In this document: one piece after another, positions 10,120-18,443 of the stretch
Layout: every line of letters starts with the position of its first letter
Position numbering within the stretch: the first letter of the stretch is position 1
NCBI GenBank assembly: GCA_003003925.1
Contig: PVWP01000002.1
Coordinates: forward strand, 248,001-312,000
Direction of reading: 5' to 3'
DNA from: Aphanothece cf. minutissima CCALA 015
GTDB taxonomy: Bacteria > Cyanobacteriota > Cyanobacteriia > PCC-6307 > Cyanobiaceae
DNA: 64,000 nt
The notes under the pieces: generated by a model
Databases searched by the model: none
What the model saw: only the letters and a program-made list of their open reading frames with translations
Told to the model about the DNA's origin: nothing
Program-made: the position numbers and the translations under genes

Positions 10120-10543
10120 GTCCTCCATCGGCAGCGCCAACACCGATCTGTGCCAGCTGGTGGCGGCGGCGGCCGACCTCTGCCGCAAACCCCTGCGCCA
10201 CGCGGTGGTCAACCCCGACCCGGGTGCCATCGGGGCCGGCCCGGGGGCGGAGGAGGAGGGGGTGGACAGCCTCGATCTCTGCCTGCGGCTGGAGGCCCGC
10301 ACCCCCGAGGGCGAACGGGTGCCTGCGGAGGATCTGGAGCTGGAGATCTACCGCAGCGGTACGGAGCTCAACCTCACCCTGGCCTGGCGGCAGGGGGAGG
10401 ACCACCCCCTGTTGTGGCAGGGCAGCCATCCGGTCTGGATGGATGGGGCCACGGGCCTGCGCTGCAGCTGTCCGCCCCAGGGTGAGCCGCTGGAGGCCTT
10501 GGCGCGACGCCTGCGGGCCCTGTTGCGGCCTGATCAGGGTTGA
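10106..10543 (+). CDS. Conserved hypothetical protein of picocyanobacteria
   Basis: A 145-residue soluble, acidic protein with no signal peptide or membrane segment. I do not recognise a domain. It has an N-terminal helical stretch (LCQLVAAAADLCRKPL), a Gly/Glu-rich linker near 37-46, and a beta-rich middle (LDLCLRLEARTPEG, LELEIYRSGTELNLTL). It overlaps CIA30 by 14 bases and is probably co-translated with it. Its 3' end overlaps the 3' end of the convergent CheB-CheR fusion gene by 10 bases. The sequence is not low complexity and keeps a coding-like pattern. Confidence 0.7.
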   Translation: MPSPESSIGSANTDLCQLVAAAADLCRKPLRHAVVNPDPGAIGAGPGAEEEGVDSLDLCLRLEARTPEGERVPAEDLELEIYRSGTELNLTLAWRQGEDHPLLWQGSHPVWMDGATGLRCSCPPQGEPLEALARRLRALLRPDQG

Positions 10544-13500
10544 GGCGTCGGCAGCACCATCAGCAGCGAGCCGGTTCCCATCGTTGAGGGGAGCGGCCAG
10601 AGTTCGGCCGTGGCCACCAGCGTGCGGCCATCCCGATGGCGCAGGGGGAAGGCGTCACTGACGAACAGCGGCCCATCGACGGGCGCGTCGGTGCCAACAG
10701 GAGCCGTGGCCGCCTCCGGCAGCTGGCAGAACAGGGAGGCCGGGGACCCCACCAGGCTGTCGCGCTCGAAGCCGATCCTGTGGCACAGGCTGGCGTTGAC
10801 CAGTACCACCCGCTGGCTGCTGTCGAACACCGCCACCGAGAAGCTGGGGCTACGGATCAGCGTCTCGAACAGCACCGAGAGATCGCGGCCATGCTCCTGG
10901 GCCTGGCGCTGCTGGGTGATGTCGGAGAGGGTGCCGACCACATAGCGATCCATTTCCTCGGTGAGCACCTTGGCGTTCTCCGTCACCCAGCGCTGCTCGC
11001 CGTCCCGGCGGATGATGCGGTACTGCACCGACCAGCCCCCCCGGGCCGGGTCCCGGCTGGCCCAGACCCGATCGCGGTCCTCCGCCAGGATCGCGTCGTC
11101 GAGCAGCCGGGGATCGGCGAACAGCTCGGCCGGGCTCCAGCCCGTCAGGGGCAGGATGCGCTGGCTGGCATAGAGCAGCCGGCCCAGGCTGGCATCCCGC
11201 TTCCAGACCGCTTCCTCGAGGGCATCGGTGAGGCTGGAGAAGGAATCGAGGGAGGTTTCGGCGGCCCGGCGCAGGGCCAGCAGCTCTGACACGTCGGTGA
11301 GGGTGATGATGGCCCCGAGCCGCTGACCCTCCTGCTCCTGGTAGGGCAGCACCTGGGCCAGGTAGGCGATGTCCTCGCTGACCGCCTCGATGTTGCGCCG
11401 CGGAGCACCGCCAACGACCTCTGTGAGGGCCTTCCGCAGACCCGGCAGGGGCACCGTGGTCGGCACGCCCAGCAGGGGCTGGCCGATATCGTCGTTCACC
11501 AGGGCGAACACCCGCACCGCCAGGGGCGTGAACCGGGTGATGCACAGCTCCCGGTCGACGATGACCATGCCCTGGTTCAGGGAGTTCTGGATGTTCTCCA
11601 GATCGGTGCTGAGCAGCTGCAGCTCCGTGCTCCTGGCCCGCAGTTCCTGGTTGAGGGTGGCCAGTTCCTCGTTGGTGGCCTGCAGCTCCTCGTTGGAGGA
11701 TTCCAGCTCCTCATTGGAGGACTGCAGTTCCTCCGACGAGGCCTGCAGTTCCTCGGCCGAGGCCTCCAGTTCCTCGTTGGCCTCCTCCAGGTCCGACAGG
11801 GAGCGGCGCAGGGTGTCGTGGCTGGTGAGCAGCTCCTTTTCCAGCCGGGCGATCTGCTGGTCGAAGTTCGGGTCGCGGATCAGCGTCGTATCCGCGGCGG
11901 CCGGTTCGGCGCCGTCCGGCGGTTCCCGCAGGAAGCTCAGCAGGGTCAGGATCCGGTCGTTGACCTGGAGCGGTCGGGCCTCCAGCCGCAGGTGGATGGC
12001 GAAGTCAGGCAGATGCAGCAGGCGGCTGCGGGCCGGCTGGCCGTCGGCCCGCACGATCAGCAGCAGGGCGCGGGCTTCGGCCTGCAGATCCTCCAGCAGG
12101 AAGGAGGTGGCGGCGGTCGAGATCCGCCCTTCCGGAAGCCGGCAGAAGGGACTGACATCGCCGATCACCTCCACCAGTCCGTGGTTCTCATCGAGGATCA
12201 CGCAGGGGGGTGAGGTGCTGCGGACCAACGCTTCGAGGGTGGCCACATGCTCCTCGACCACGGTCTCCCGCAGGATCGAGATCCGACCGATCGGGTTGAA
12301 CAGCATCGTTGGCCGCTGGGACGGCTGGGCGACCGTGGAGTAGCGGGCGGACTGGGGCTCAGCGGTGCGATGGAAGATGCGGTGGTCGGCGTTGGCCACC
12401 TCGAAACCCTCGGTCCTGTGGCCCAGCGACTCCGTACGGCCGAGGAACAGCAGGCCCGCGGGCAGCAGGCCGAACCGGAACTGCGCCAGGACCCGATCCT
12501 GCAGGGGCTGGGTGAAGTAGATGAGGGTGTTGCGGCTGGAGATCAGATCCAGGCGCGGGAAGGGGGGATCGACCGCCACGTTGTGACGGGCGAAGACCAC
12601 GCAGTTGCGCAGGTCGTCAGAGATCTGGACCTCACCGTTGCACGGCACCACGAACCGTTCCCGCAACGACTCCGGAATGGCCAGGCTGGAGGCGGCGGGA
12701 TAGGTGGCCCGGCGTGCCACGGCCAGGCTCTCCTCGTCGAGGTCAGTGCCGAAGATCTTGAGGTGATGGGTCAGGTCCTGGGGGTGGCCGAGCACCTCGC
12801 TGATGAGCATGCCCAGGGAATAGACCTCCTCCCCGGTGGCACAGCCGGGCACCCACACCCGCAGGCGATCCCTGCGGATGCGCTGGGCCACGTAGGCCCG
12901 CAGGAGCTCACCGAGGGCCGCGAACGACTCCGGGTCGCGGAAGAAGGAGGTGACGGTGACCAGCAGGTTGTGGACCAGGGCCGAGACCTCCTTGCTGTCG
13001 GCCGAGAGCACCTGCAGGTACTCGTCCATGCTCTCGATCTGGCGGATCGCCATCCGCCGCGCCAGCTGTCGCTGCAGGGTGGACTCCTTGTACTGGCTGA
13101 AGTCGATGCCGCTGTTGTGCTGCAGCAGCTCCAGGGCACTGGAGACGTTGAGGCCCCGGGGATCGGGGACGTTCAGCTCGACCCAGTCGCCATCGGAGCT
13201 CATCAGGTCCGTGAGATGGCGGCCGATGGCGGCCGGCTCGAGGATCAGGTCGGCCCCACCCATGGCGACGGCGGCGGTGGGCATGGCCGCGAACCGGGCG
13301 CTTTCGGGGGTCTGGGCGATGGTGAGCCCACCGGCGGCCCGCACGGCCCGCAGGCCGCGGGCGCCGTCGGAGCCGGTGCCCGAGAGCACCACGGCGGCCC
13401 CGTGGCCGTTCCAGTGGTCGGCGATTGATTCGAACAGACGGTCGATGCTGGGGCTGGGGCCGAAGCGGGGCTCGGGCGCCACCAGCCGGAGCCGGTTTCC

Positions 13501-13818
13501 CGAGACGCTGATGTCGTGGTTGGGGGGGCAGACGCTGACCGTGTCCGGCAGCAGCGTGGCCCCGTCGACCGCCTTGACCACCTGCAGCTCGGTGACCCGC
13601 GCCAGCAGCTCGACCATCAGGCTGCCGTGGTCGGGGGAGAGGTGCTGGGCCACCACATAGGCCACGTTGCCACCCGGGGTGAGGCTGCCCAGCAGCGCCT
13701 GCAGGGCCTCCAGGCCACCGGCCGAGGCTCCGATCCCCACCAGATGCATGCCGGGATCGGCATCGGGGGGCGTGGATGATGCCGGGGAAGATTCCGCGTC
13801 ATTGGATTCTTCCATCAA
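10534..13818 (-). CDS. CheB-CheR-PAS fusion protein without kinase domain
   Basis: The product has 1094 residues. Residues about 24-205 form a CheB methylesterase domain with the catalytic Ser32 (GIGASAGG), His59 (AQHLSPDHGS) and an Asp in GTGSDGARG. Residues about 225-490 form a CheR methyltransferase domain with the SAM-binding block VPGCATGEEVYSLGM near 320; its usual CRN triplet reads SRN near 428. A coiled coil of nine heptads (682-744) leads into three PAS-like domains to the C-terminus. Many such fusions end in a histidine kinase or GGDEF domain; none is present. It probably modifies or senses through partners encoded elsewhere. No che operon or receptor lies nearby. Likely part of an accessory insert. 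Confidence 0.92.
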   Translation of the reverse strand: MMEESNDAESSPASSTPPDADPGMHLVGIGASAGGLEALQALLGSLTPGGNVAYVVAQHLSPDHGSLMVELLARVTELQVVKAVDGATLLPDTVSVCPPNHDISVSGNRLRLVAPEPRFGPSPSIDRLFESIADHWNGHGAAVVLSGTGSDGARGLRAVRAAGGLTIAQTPESARFAAMPTAAVAMGGADLILEPAAIGRHLTDLMSSDGDWVELNVPDPRGLNVSSALELLQHNSGIDFSQYKESTLQRQLARRMAIRQIESMDEYLQVLSADSKEVSALVHNLLVTVTSFFRDPESFAALGELLRAYVAQRIRRDRLRVWVPGCATGEEVYSLGMLISEVLGHPQDLTHHLKIFGTDLDEESLAVARRATYPAASSLAIPESLRERFVVPCNGEVQISDDLRNCVVFARHNVAVDPPFPRLDLISSRNTLIYFTQPLQDRVLAQFRFGLLPAGLLFLGRTESLGHRTEGFEVANADHRIFHRTAEPQSARYSTVAQPSQRPTMLFNPIGRISILRETVVEEHVATLEALVRSTSPPCVILDENHGLVEVIGDVSPFCRLPEGRISTAATSFLLEDLQAEARALLLIVRADGQPARSRLLHLPDFAIHLRLEARPLQVNDRILTLLSFLREPPDGAEPAAADTTLIRDPNFDQQIARLEKELLTSHDTLRRSLSDLEEANEELEASAEELQASSEELQSSNEELESSNEELQATNEELATLNQELRARSTELQLLSTDLENIQNSLNQGMVIVDRELCITRFTPLAVRVFALVNDDIGQPLLGVPTTVPLPGLRKALTEVVGGAPRRNIEAVSEDIAYLAQVLPYQEQEGQRLGAIITLTDVSELLALRRAAETSLDSFSSLTDALEEAVWKRDASLGRLLYASQRILPLTGWSPAELFADPRLLDDAILAEDRDRVWASRDPARGGWSVQYRIIRRDGEQRWVTENAKVLTEEMDRYVVGTLSDITQQRQAQEHGRDLSVLFETLIRSPSFSVAVFDSSQRVVLVNASLCHRIGFERDSLVGSPASLFCQLPEAATAPVGTDAPVDGPLFVSDAFPLRHRDGRTLVATAELWPLPSTMGTGSLLMVLPTPQP
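11587..11775 (-). repeat. Nine tandem heptads encoding a coiled coil
   Basis: Within the CheB-CheR-PAS gene, 21-base units encode EELEASA, EELQASS, EELQSSN, EELESSN, EELQATN, EELATLN, QELRARS, TELQLLS and TDLENIQ. The frame is unbroken and spacing exact. This type of coiled coil is common between CheR and PAS domains in such fusions and likely passes signals or drives dimerization. Confidence 0.9.
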
Positions 13819-14098
13819 CCCCCGGACATGGAACGTTCGCCTTCAATCTAAACCGGTGAACCCCGCCAGGCCATCATCGAGCGATGCCGCGAATCGGCTG
13901 GATTGGGACGGCAGGCCCCGGCGCCGGCCGTCAGGATGTCCGGGCCTCCGCAGCGGGGGCGTCGGTGAGCTTTCCAGCAACGAACCATCATGAAATGCCA
14001 TTCGTGCGTGCTGGCACATCGCGTTATTTCTCAGGCCTTTGGCCCTCTCGACCCGCCAGCGGGACGCGGGTGTCGACGAGCAGAAACTTCAAACTTTT

Positions 14099-14104
14099 TA
14101 TGAT
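14099..14104 (+). promoter_or_regulatory. Candidate -10 box for the AraC-family gene
   Basis: TATGAT in an AT-rich island, 41 bases before the likely ATG. No good -35 at standard spacing, which is common for activator-dependent or autoregulated promoters. Motif match only. Confidence 0.35.
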
Positions 14105-14128
14105 ACTCTGAACACAGAGAGAAACCAT

Positions 14129-14136
14129 GGAGGTGA
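14129..14136 (+). promoter_or_regulatory. Shine-Dalgarno deciding the AraC start
   Basis: GGAGGTGA is fully complementary to the 3' end of bacterial 16S rRNA and lies 8 bases before the ATG at 14145. It therefore favours that start over the in-frame ATG at 14127, which would place this motif inside the gene. Such a perfect site stands out among the weak sites of neighbouring genes. Confidence 0.75.
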
Positions 14137-14144
14137 GGTATCGT

Positions 14145-15191
14145 ATGCACAACGAGCCTTGCTTTCCGGAGTTTGATCACCATGACGTTGCCCTTTTCCC
14201 TAATCCTCTGCTGCGTCTGCTTCGGCTGAGTACGGATCCCCTCGTCTGCGCCTCCCTGTTGCAGGAGGCCCTGCCCCTGGTGGAGCTGATCCCGCTGGAG
14301 CCCGAGTCCTCCTGGTGGTGTTACGGCGCCAACCTCCGACTCGGCGGGCTGCTGGCCACCGCCTGGACGGCCAGGCCGACGCGGATGACCTTCTCGGAAC
14401 GTCAGGAGCACATCGTTGTCCTGGGCTATGGCGGAGAACAGCGGCTGCGACAGGCCTCCACCACCTGGCCCTGTGCCCGTGGAGGCTGTGTGCTGATGGC
14501 CAGTGCGGTCAGCACCATGGAGAGCACCCTGTCGTCCGCTGTGGCTTTCGCTCTCACCAGAGACCGACTCCTGGAGACGGCGATGGCGATGGGTGGCTAT
14601 CAGCAGAAGCCGAAGGACTGGGAAGAAACGGTGTCGCTGGCCCATGGCTGGAGCCCGCCCAGGAACAACGCCGCCCCTTCCCTGCTCTCGGCGTTGCAGC
14701 AGACCATCGCCATGGCCGGTCAGTTGTCCGGCTATGGCCACGGGCTGTTGGATCGCCTCCAGTTCGACGACCAGATCTATCGGCTGATGGTGGCCATGCT
14801 GCTGCCGGAGATCCGCCAGGACAAGACCCTGGACCGGCTCCTGCACCGGCAGCGTCAGGGTCGTGATTCCTTCGATGAACTGATTGACTACATCAAGCAG
14901 AATCTGGGCGAGCCGCTCACCCTCACTGACCTGGAATCGAGGAGCCATTACTCCCGCCGGGCGCTGCAATATGCGTTCGCCGAACGCATGGGCTGCACGG
15001 CCACCAAGTGGATCAAGATGCAGCGTCTTGACCGTGCCCGGCAACGGCTGGAGCGGCCGACCCTGAACGACACGGTGGGGAGCATTGCCCGCGAATGCGG
15101 CTACCGCTCCCTCGGACTGTTCAGCGTGGATTTTCAGCAGCGGTTCCATGTCAGGCCGTCCGAGCTGCTGCGGGAGTCCCGGCGGCCGTAG
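14145..15191 (+). CDS. AraC-family transcriptional regulator
   Basis: The product has 348 residues from the ATG picked by the Shine-Dalgarno. The last 100 residues form the double helix-turn-helix DNA-binding domain: first helix pair around LTLTDLESRSHYSRRALQYA, second around VGSIARECGYRSLGLFSVDF, then the usual RFHVRPSELLR ending. The N-terminal 230 residues are an unidentified sensing region with predicted beta strands and no membrane segment. Target and ligand are unknown; autoregulation through the AT-rich upstream DNA is an inference. Neighbours are a CheB-CheR fusion and a CopG-like gene, all outside the conserved gene order, so horizontal gain is plausible. Confidence 0.9.
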   Translation: MHNEPCFPEFDHHDVALFPNPLLRLLRLSTDPLVCASLLQEALPLVELIPLEPESSWWCYGANLRLGGLLATAWTARPTRMTFSERQEHIVVLGYGGEQRLRQASTTWPCARGGCVLMASAVSTMESTLSSAVAFALTRDRLLETAMAMGGYQQKPKDWEETVSLAHGWSPPRNNAAPSLLSALQQTIAMAGQLSGYGHGLLDRLQFDDQIYRLMVAMLLPEIRQDKTLDRLLHRQRQGRDSFDELIDYIKQNLGEPLTLTDLESRSHYSRRALQYAFAERMGCTATKWIKMQRLDRARQRLERPTLNDTVGSIARECGYRSLGLFSVDFQQRFHVRPSELLRESRRP

Positions 15192-15206
15192 CCGGGACCG
15201 TCCCGC

Positions 15207-15431
15207 TCACGTTCGCCGTCGGAACGCGTCCGCCGAATCCATGCGGCTCTGGTTGTGCTCGCTGGGATGGGCGCCCTGCAGGGCCGATTCGAGCAGGTAG
15301 GCGGCCAGGTTGGAGAGGGAGCGTCCCTGGACGTTGCTGCGCTCCACCAGGGCCTGGTAGGCGTTGTAGGGAACCGTGATCGTGACACGCACCGGCCGCA
15401 GGAAGGGACCGGGTTCGGAGTGGCTTCGCAT
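15207..15431 (-). CDS. Small CopG/ribbon-helix-helix-like protein
   Basis: A 74-residue protein. The middle, VRVTITVPYNAYQALVERS followed by GRSLSNLAAYLLESAL, has the beta-strand plus two helices of a ribbon-helix-helix DNA-binding fold. Such proteins act as dimeric repressors or as antitoxins, but no toxin gene is adjacent. ATG 15431 is used; an in-frame ATG at 15467 would add twelve residues. It converges on the AraC gene with 15 bases between the stops. Confidence 0.65.
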   Translation of the reverse strand: MRSHSEPGPFLRPVRVTITVPYNAYQALVERSNVQGRSLSNLAAYLLESALQGAHPSEHNQSRMDSADAFRRRT

Positions 15432-15646
15432 GGGTCGAGGGGGTGGCTTCCTCTGATCTAGGCCCATGGACGGGATCTGCGTCCAGACGCGTTATGGGAC
15501 GTCGGAGCGGCTCCAGGGGCGTGAGGCCAGTGCTGGCCGGCGATTCACCCTGCTGCGGACAGCAGCAGAGCGCCTGCGCCGTCAGTGCAGGCCTGCATCG
15601 ACCTGCGGAAACTGCACGTTTCTGAAAACGGGCTCAGCTCCGGGGC

Positions 15647-17323
15647 TCAGTCGGGGGGCAGGTCGGTCACCGCCCCCAGGCTGCTGCTGCTCACCAGCCG
15701 GGCGTACTTGCCGAGCACGCCAGTGCGGTAGCGGGGGGCGGGCCTGGTCCAGGCTCTGCGGCGCCGGGCCAGCTCCTCCGCGTCCACGTTGAGCTGCAGC
15801 AGGCGCTGCTTCGCATCCACCGTGATGCTGTCGCCCTCCTGCACCAGGGCGATGGTGCCGCCCGCGGCGGCTTCCGGAGCCACGTGGCCCACCACCATCC
15901 CGTAGGTGCCGCCCGAGAAGCGGCCATCGGTGATCAGGGCCACCGAATCGCCCAGCCCCTCGCCGATGATCGCGGCGGTGGGGGCCAGCATTTCGCGCAT
16001 GCCGGGGCCGCCCACCGGCCCTTCGTAGCGGATCACCACGACATCACCGGCGCTGATGCGTTTGGCGAGGATGGCGGCCAGGGCATCCTCCTCACTCTCG
16101 AACACCCGCGCCGGGCCGGTCATCACCGGGTTTTTCACCCCGCTGATCTTGGCCACGCTGCCCTCCTCGGCCAGGTTGCCCCGCAGGATCGCCAGGTGGC
16201 CCTGGGCGTAGAGGGGGTTGGACAGGGGCCGGATCACGTCCTGGCCCGCCGGCGGTTCGGAGGGCACGTCGGCGAGCACCTCGGCCAGGGTGCGCCCCTC
16301 GATCGTGCGGCAGTCCCCGTGCAGCAGGCCGCCGTCGAGCAGCAGCTTCATCACCTGGGGGATGCCGCCGGCCCGGTGCAGATCGACGGTGACGTAGCGG
16401 CCGCTGGGCTTGAGGTCGCAGATCACGGGCACCTTCTGGCGGATCGTCTCGAAGTCGTCGATCGTCAGGGGCACACCGGCGGTGCGGGCAATCGCCAGCA
16501 GGTGCAGCACCGAGTTGGTGGAACCCCCCACCGCCATGATCACGGCGATGGCGTTCTCGAAGGCCTGGCGGGTCAGCAGGTCCCGGGGGCGGATGTTCGC
16601 TTCGATGGCCTTCACCAGCACCTCGGCGGAGCGGGCGGCGCTGTCAGATTTCTCATGGTCCTCCGCCGCCATCGTCGAGCTGTAGGGCAGGCTCAGGCCG
16701 AGCACCTCGAAGGCCGAACTCATCGTGTTGGCGGTGAACATGCCGCCGCAGCTGCCGGCGCCGGGGCAGGCGTTCTTCTCGATCGCCAGCAGCTCGGCCT
16801 CGTCGATGCGGCCGCCGGAGAGCTGCCCCACCGCCTCGAAGGCGCTGACCACGGTGAGATCACAGGGCCCCAGCTTCCCCGGCTTGATCGTGCCGCCATA
16901 CACAAAGATCGCCGGGATGTTCATGCGGGCCATGGCGAGCATGGCGCCGGGCATGTTCTTGTCGCAGCCGCCGATGGCCAGCAGACCATCCATGCTCTGG
17001 GCGTTGCAGGCGGTTTCGATTGAATCGGCGATCACCTCCCGGGAGACCAGCGAGTACTTCATGCCCTCGGTGCCCATCGAGATGCCGTCGCTGACGGTGA
17101 TGGTGCCGAACATCTGGGGCATGGCGCCGGCCCCATGGGCGGCCTGCTCGGCGCGCCGGGCGAGGTCGTTGAGGCCGATGTTGCACGGCGTGATCGTGCT
17201 GTAGCCGTTGGCGATGCCGATGATCGGCTTGCCGAAGTCCCCGTCGCCGAAACCGACGGCCCGCAGCATGGCCCGGTTGGGGGAGCGTTGGAGGCCCTTG
17301 GTGATGGCGTCGGAGCGCAGCAT
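15647..17323 (-). CDS. ilvD: Dihydroxy-acid dehydratase
   Basis: The product has 558 residues. It dehydrates 2,3-dihydroxy-isovalerate and -methylvalerate to the keto acids of valine and isoleucine synthesis and also needs this role for leucine. Iron-sulfur cluster and metal motifs are present: CDKNMPG (around 113) and [16 protein letters not shown] (around 180), plus GLAVLSGN-like [12 protein letters not shown] and the C-terminal [18 protein letters not shown] 17323 ([10 protein letters not shown]) fits the family start; a TTG at 17350 would add nine residues. IlvE is encoded 37 kb away in this window. No leader attenuator is visible. Confidence 0.96.
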   Translation of the reverse strand: MLRSDAITKGLQRSPNRAMLRAVGFGDGDFGKPIIGIANGYSTITPCNIGLNDLARRAEQAAHGAGAMPQMFGTITVSDGISMGTEGMKYSLVSREVIADSIETACNAQSMDGLLAIGGCDKNMPGAMLAMARMNIPAIFVYGGTIKPGKLGPCDLTVVSAFEAVGQLSGGRIDEAELLAIEKNACPGAGSCGGMFTANTMSSAFEVLGLSLPYSSTMAAEDHEKSDSAARSAEVLVKAIEANIRPRDLLTRQAFENAIAVIMAVGGSTNSVLHLLAIARTAGVPLTIDDFETIRQKVPVICDLKPSGRYVTVDLHRAGGIPQVMKLLLDGGLLHGDCRTIEGRTLAEVLADVPSEPPAGQDVIRPLSNPLYAQGHLAILRGNLAEEGSVAKISGVKNPVMTGPARVFESEEDALAAILAKRISAGDVVVIRYEGPVGGPGMREMLAPTAAIIGEGLGDSVALITDGRFSGGTYGMVVGHVAPEAAAGGTIALVQEGDSITVDAKQRLLQLNVDAEELARRRRAWTRPAPRYRTGVLGKYARLVSSSSLGAVTDLPPD

Positions 17324-17399
17324 GGCCGGGGAGGAACGGGTCTGCTGCAACTTACCGAGGGGCCTGCTCCGCCACGTCCGGGGCCTCAGCCGGCGATGG

Positions 17400-17687
17400 T
17401 CAGGCCTGGGGCTGCAGCTGCTCGAGCTGGCGGCGCACCTCGTCGATCGCCTGGTTGAGCTTCTGCACGCGGTCGTGCAGCTGGTCGCTGCTCACCGGCG
17501 CCTCCTCGAGGCCTTCGCTGAGACGGGAGACCCGCAGCATCCGCAGCTGGCGCTGGGACAGCCGATGCCGCTCGGCCCGGCGCAGCAGCCAGACGGCGAG
17601 GCCGGCGGCCCCCATCACCGCCCCGGCGGCCCCGGCCAGCAGGACCAGACTGCCGCTGGCGGAGGATTGCTGCCTGGAATCAGCCAT
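17400..17687 (-). CDS. Small membrane-anchored coiled-coil protein, unknown function
   Basis: A 95-residue protein with one membrane segment near residues 13-34 ([22 protein letters not shown]), then a basic stretch (RRAERHR) that predicts a cytoplasmic C-terminal part, and a helical tail from about 66 ([21 protein letters not shown]) that looks like a coiled coil. I do not recognise a family. It lies between the uracil phosphoribosyltransferase homologue and ilvD on the same strand, 49-76 bases from ilvD depending on the start used. Confidence 0.6.
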   Translation of the reverse strand: MADSRQQSSASGSLVLLAGAAGAVMGAAGLAVWLLRRAERHRLSQRQLRMLRVSRLSEGLEEAPVSSDQLHDRVQKLNQAIDEVRRQLEQLQPQA

Positions 17688-17729
17688 GGAGCGGCACGGA
17701 AAGGGGCTTCCGGATCGGAGGGACCCAGC

Positions 17730-18395
17730 CTAGGCAGTGGCGGCGGCGATTCCATACAGCCGCTCACTCACCTCGCCGAAGCCCGGCACCACCCGGTGCC
17801 GGCTGTCCACCTCCGGGTCGATGCCGGCGCAGTAGAGGGTGAGCTGGCTGTGGCGCTCCCCGACAACCTTCAGCCCTGGGCTCGCCGCCAGGGTGGTGAT
17901 CACCCGCAGCCGCTGCCCCTCCACCCCCAGGCCCGCCAGACGGTCGAGCAGGGCCAGCAGGATCGAGCCGCTGGCGAGCACCGGCAGGAACACCAGCACG
18001 CCGCTGCGGGCCTCGATGGTGGCCGGCAGGTCGTCGAGAAACCAGTGGGGCTTGTGCTCAGGCCCACAGGGCTCGATGCCCACGTGGGCCAGCTGGGCCG
18101 ACGGCAGCACCGACTGGGCGCCCTGCCACAGGCCCAGGCCCCCCCGCAGCACCGGGATCACCAACAGGGGCACCTCCGGATCGACCACCTGGCCGTCGCA
18201 GTGGCCCAGGGGCGTGGTGACCGACACCGGACGGTGGGGCAGCCAGTCGCGCAGCGCCTCATAGGTGAGCCAGCGGCCCAGCTCCGCCATGGCGGTGGCG
18301 AACAGGGGCGAGGGGGTGGACCCGTCCCGCAGCAGGGTGAGCCAGTGGCCGATCAGGGGATGGGGGGGGACCACCACCCGCAGGGACATGCTCAT
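17730..18395 (-). CDS. upp: Uracil phosphoribosyltransferase homologue with altered PRPP loop
   Basis: A 221-residue protein with the length and order of uracil phosphoribosyltransferase: VVVPPHPLIGHWL at the start, PVLRGGLGLW (81-90) matching PILRAGLGM, and PGFGEVSERLYGI near the C-terminus matching PGLGDAGDRIFGT. The PRPP loop, normally DPMLATGGS, reads LPVLASGSI at 137-145, so the key Asp is Leu. The uracil-binding Asp near the end is Glu. The family is annotated upp in picocyanobacteria, but activity on uracil is doubtful from these residues. ATG 18395 or 18389 may be the start. Divergent from the pentapeptide gene with 48 bases between. Confidence 0.75.
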   Translation of the reverse strand: MSMSLRVVVPPHPLIGHWLTLLRDGSTPSPLFATAMAELGRWLTYEALRDWLPHRPVSVTTPLGHCDGQVVDPEVPLLVIPVLRGGLGLWQGAQSVLPSAQLAHVGIEPCGPEHKPHWFLDDLPATIEARSGVLVFLPVLASGSILLALLDRLAGLGVEGQRLRVITTLAASPGLKVVGERHSQLTLYCAGIDPEVDSRHRVVPGFGEVSERLYGIAAATA

Positions 18396-18443
18396 GTCGG
18401 GGTGTGTCTGCCATAGCTTGATCCGGCAGCGTACCGGTGTGGC

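Larger units (their letters stand above)
13819..14144. promoter_or_regulatory. Divergent intergenic region between CheB-CheR fusion and AraC gene
   Basis: No gene is seen in these 326 bases. Most is ordinary GC-rich DNA. Bases 14080-14125 are clearly AT-richer and contain a short direct repeat (AAACTTC / AAACTTT, 14084-14097) and a TATGAT that could be a -10 box for the AraC gene (14099-14104). Promoters for both divergent genes must lie here. Confidence 0.5.

Noticed and set aside
11587..11775. Tandem 21-base units as a possible CRISPR or minisatellite
   Set aside because: They are in frame and code for a coiled coil; there are no spacers.
15606..15650. GGGCTCAG direct repeat after ilvD as a terminator
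   Set aside because: The copies are direct, not inverted, so no stem forms.
15466..15792. 108-codon plus-strand frame before ilvD
   Set aside because: Runs into the antisense of ilvD; no family and no start signal.
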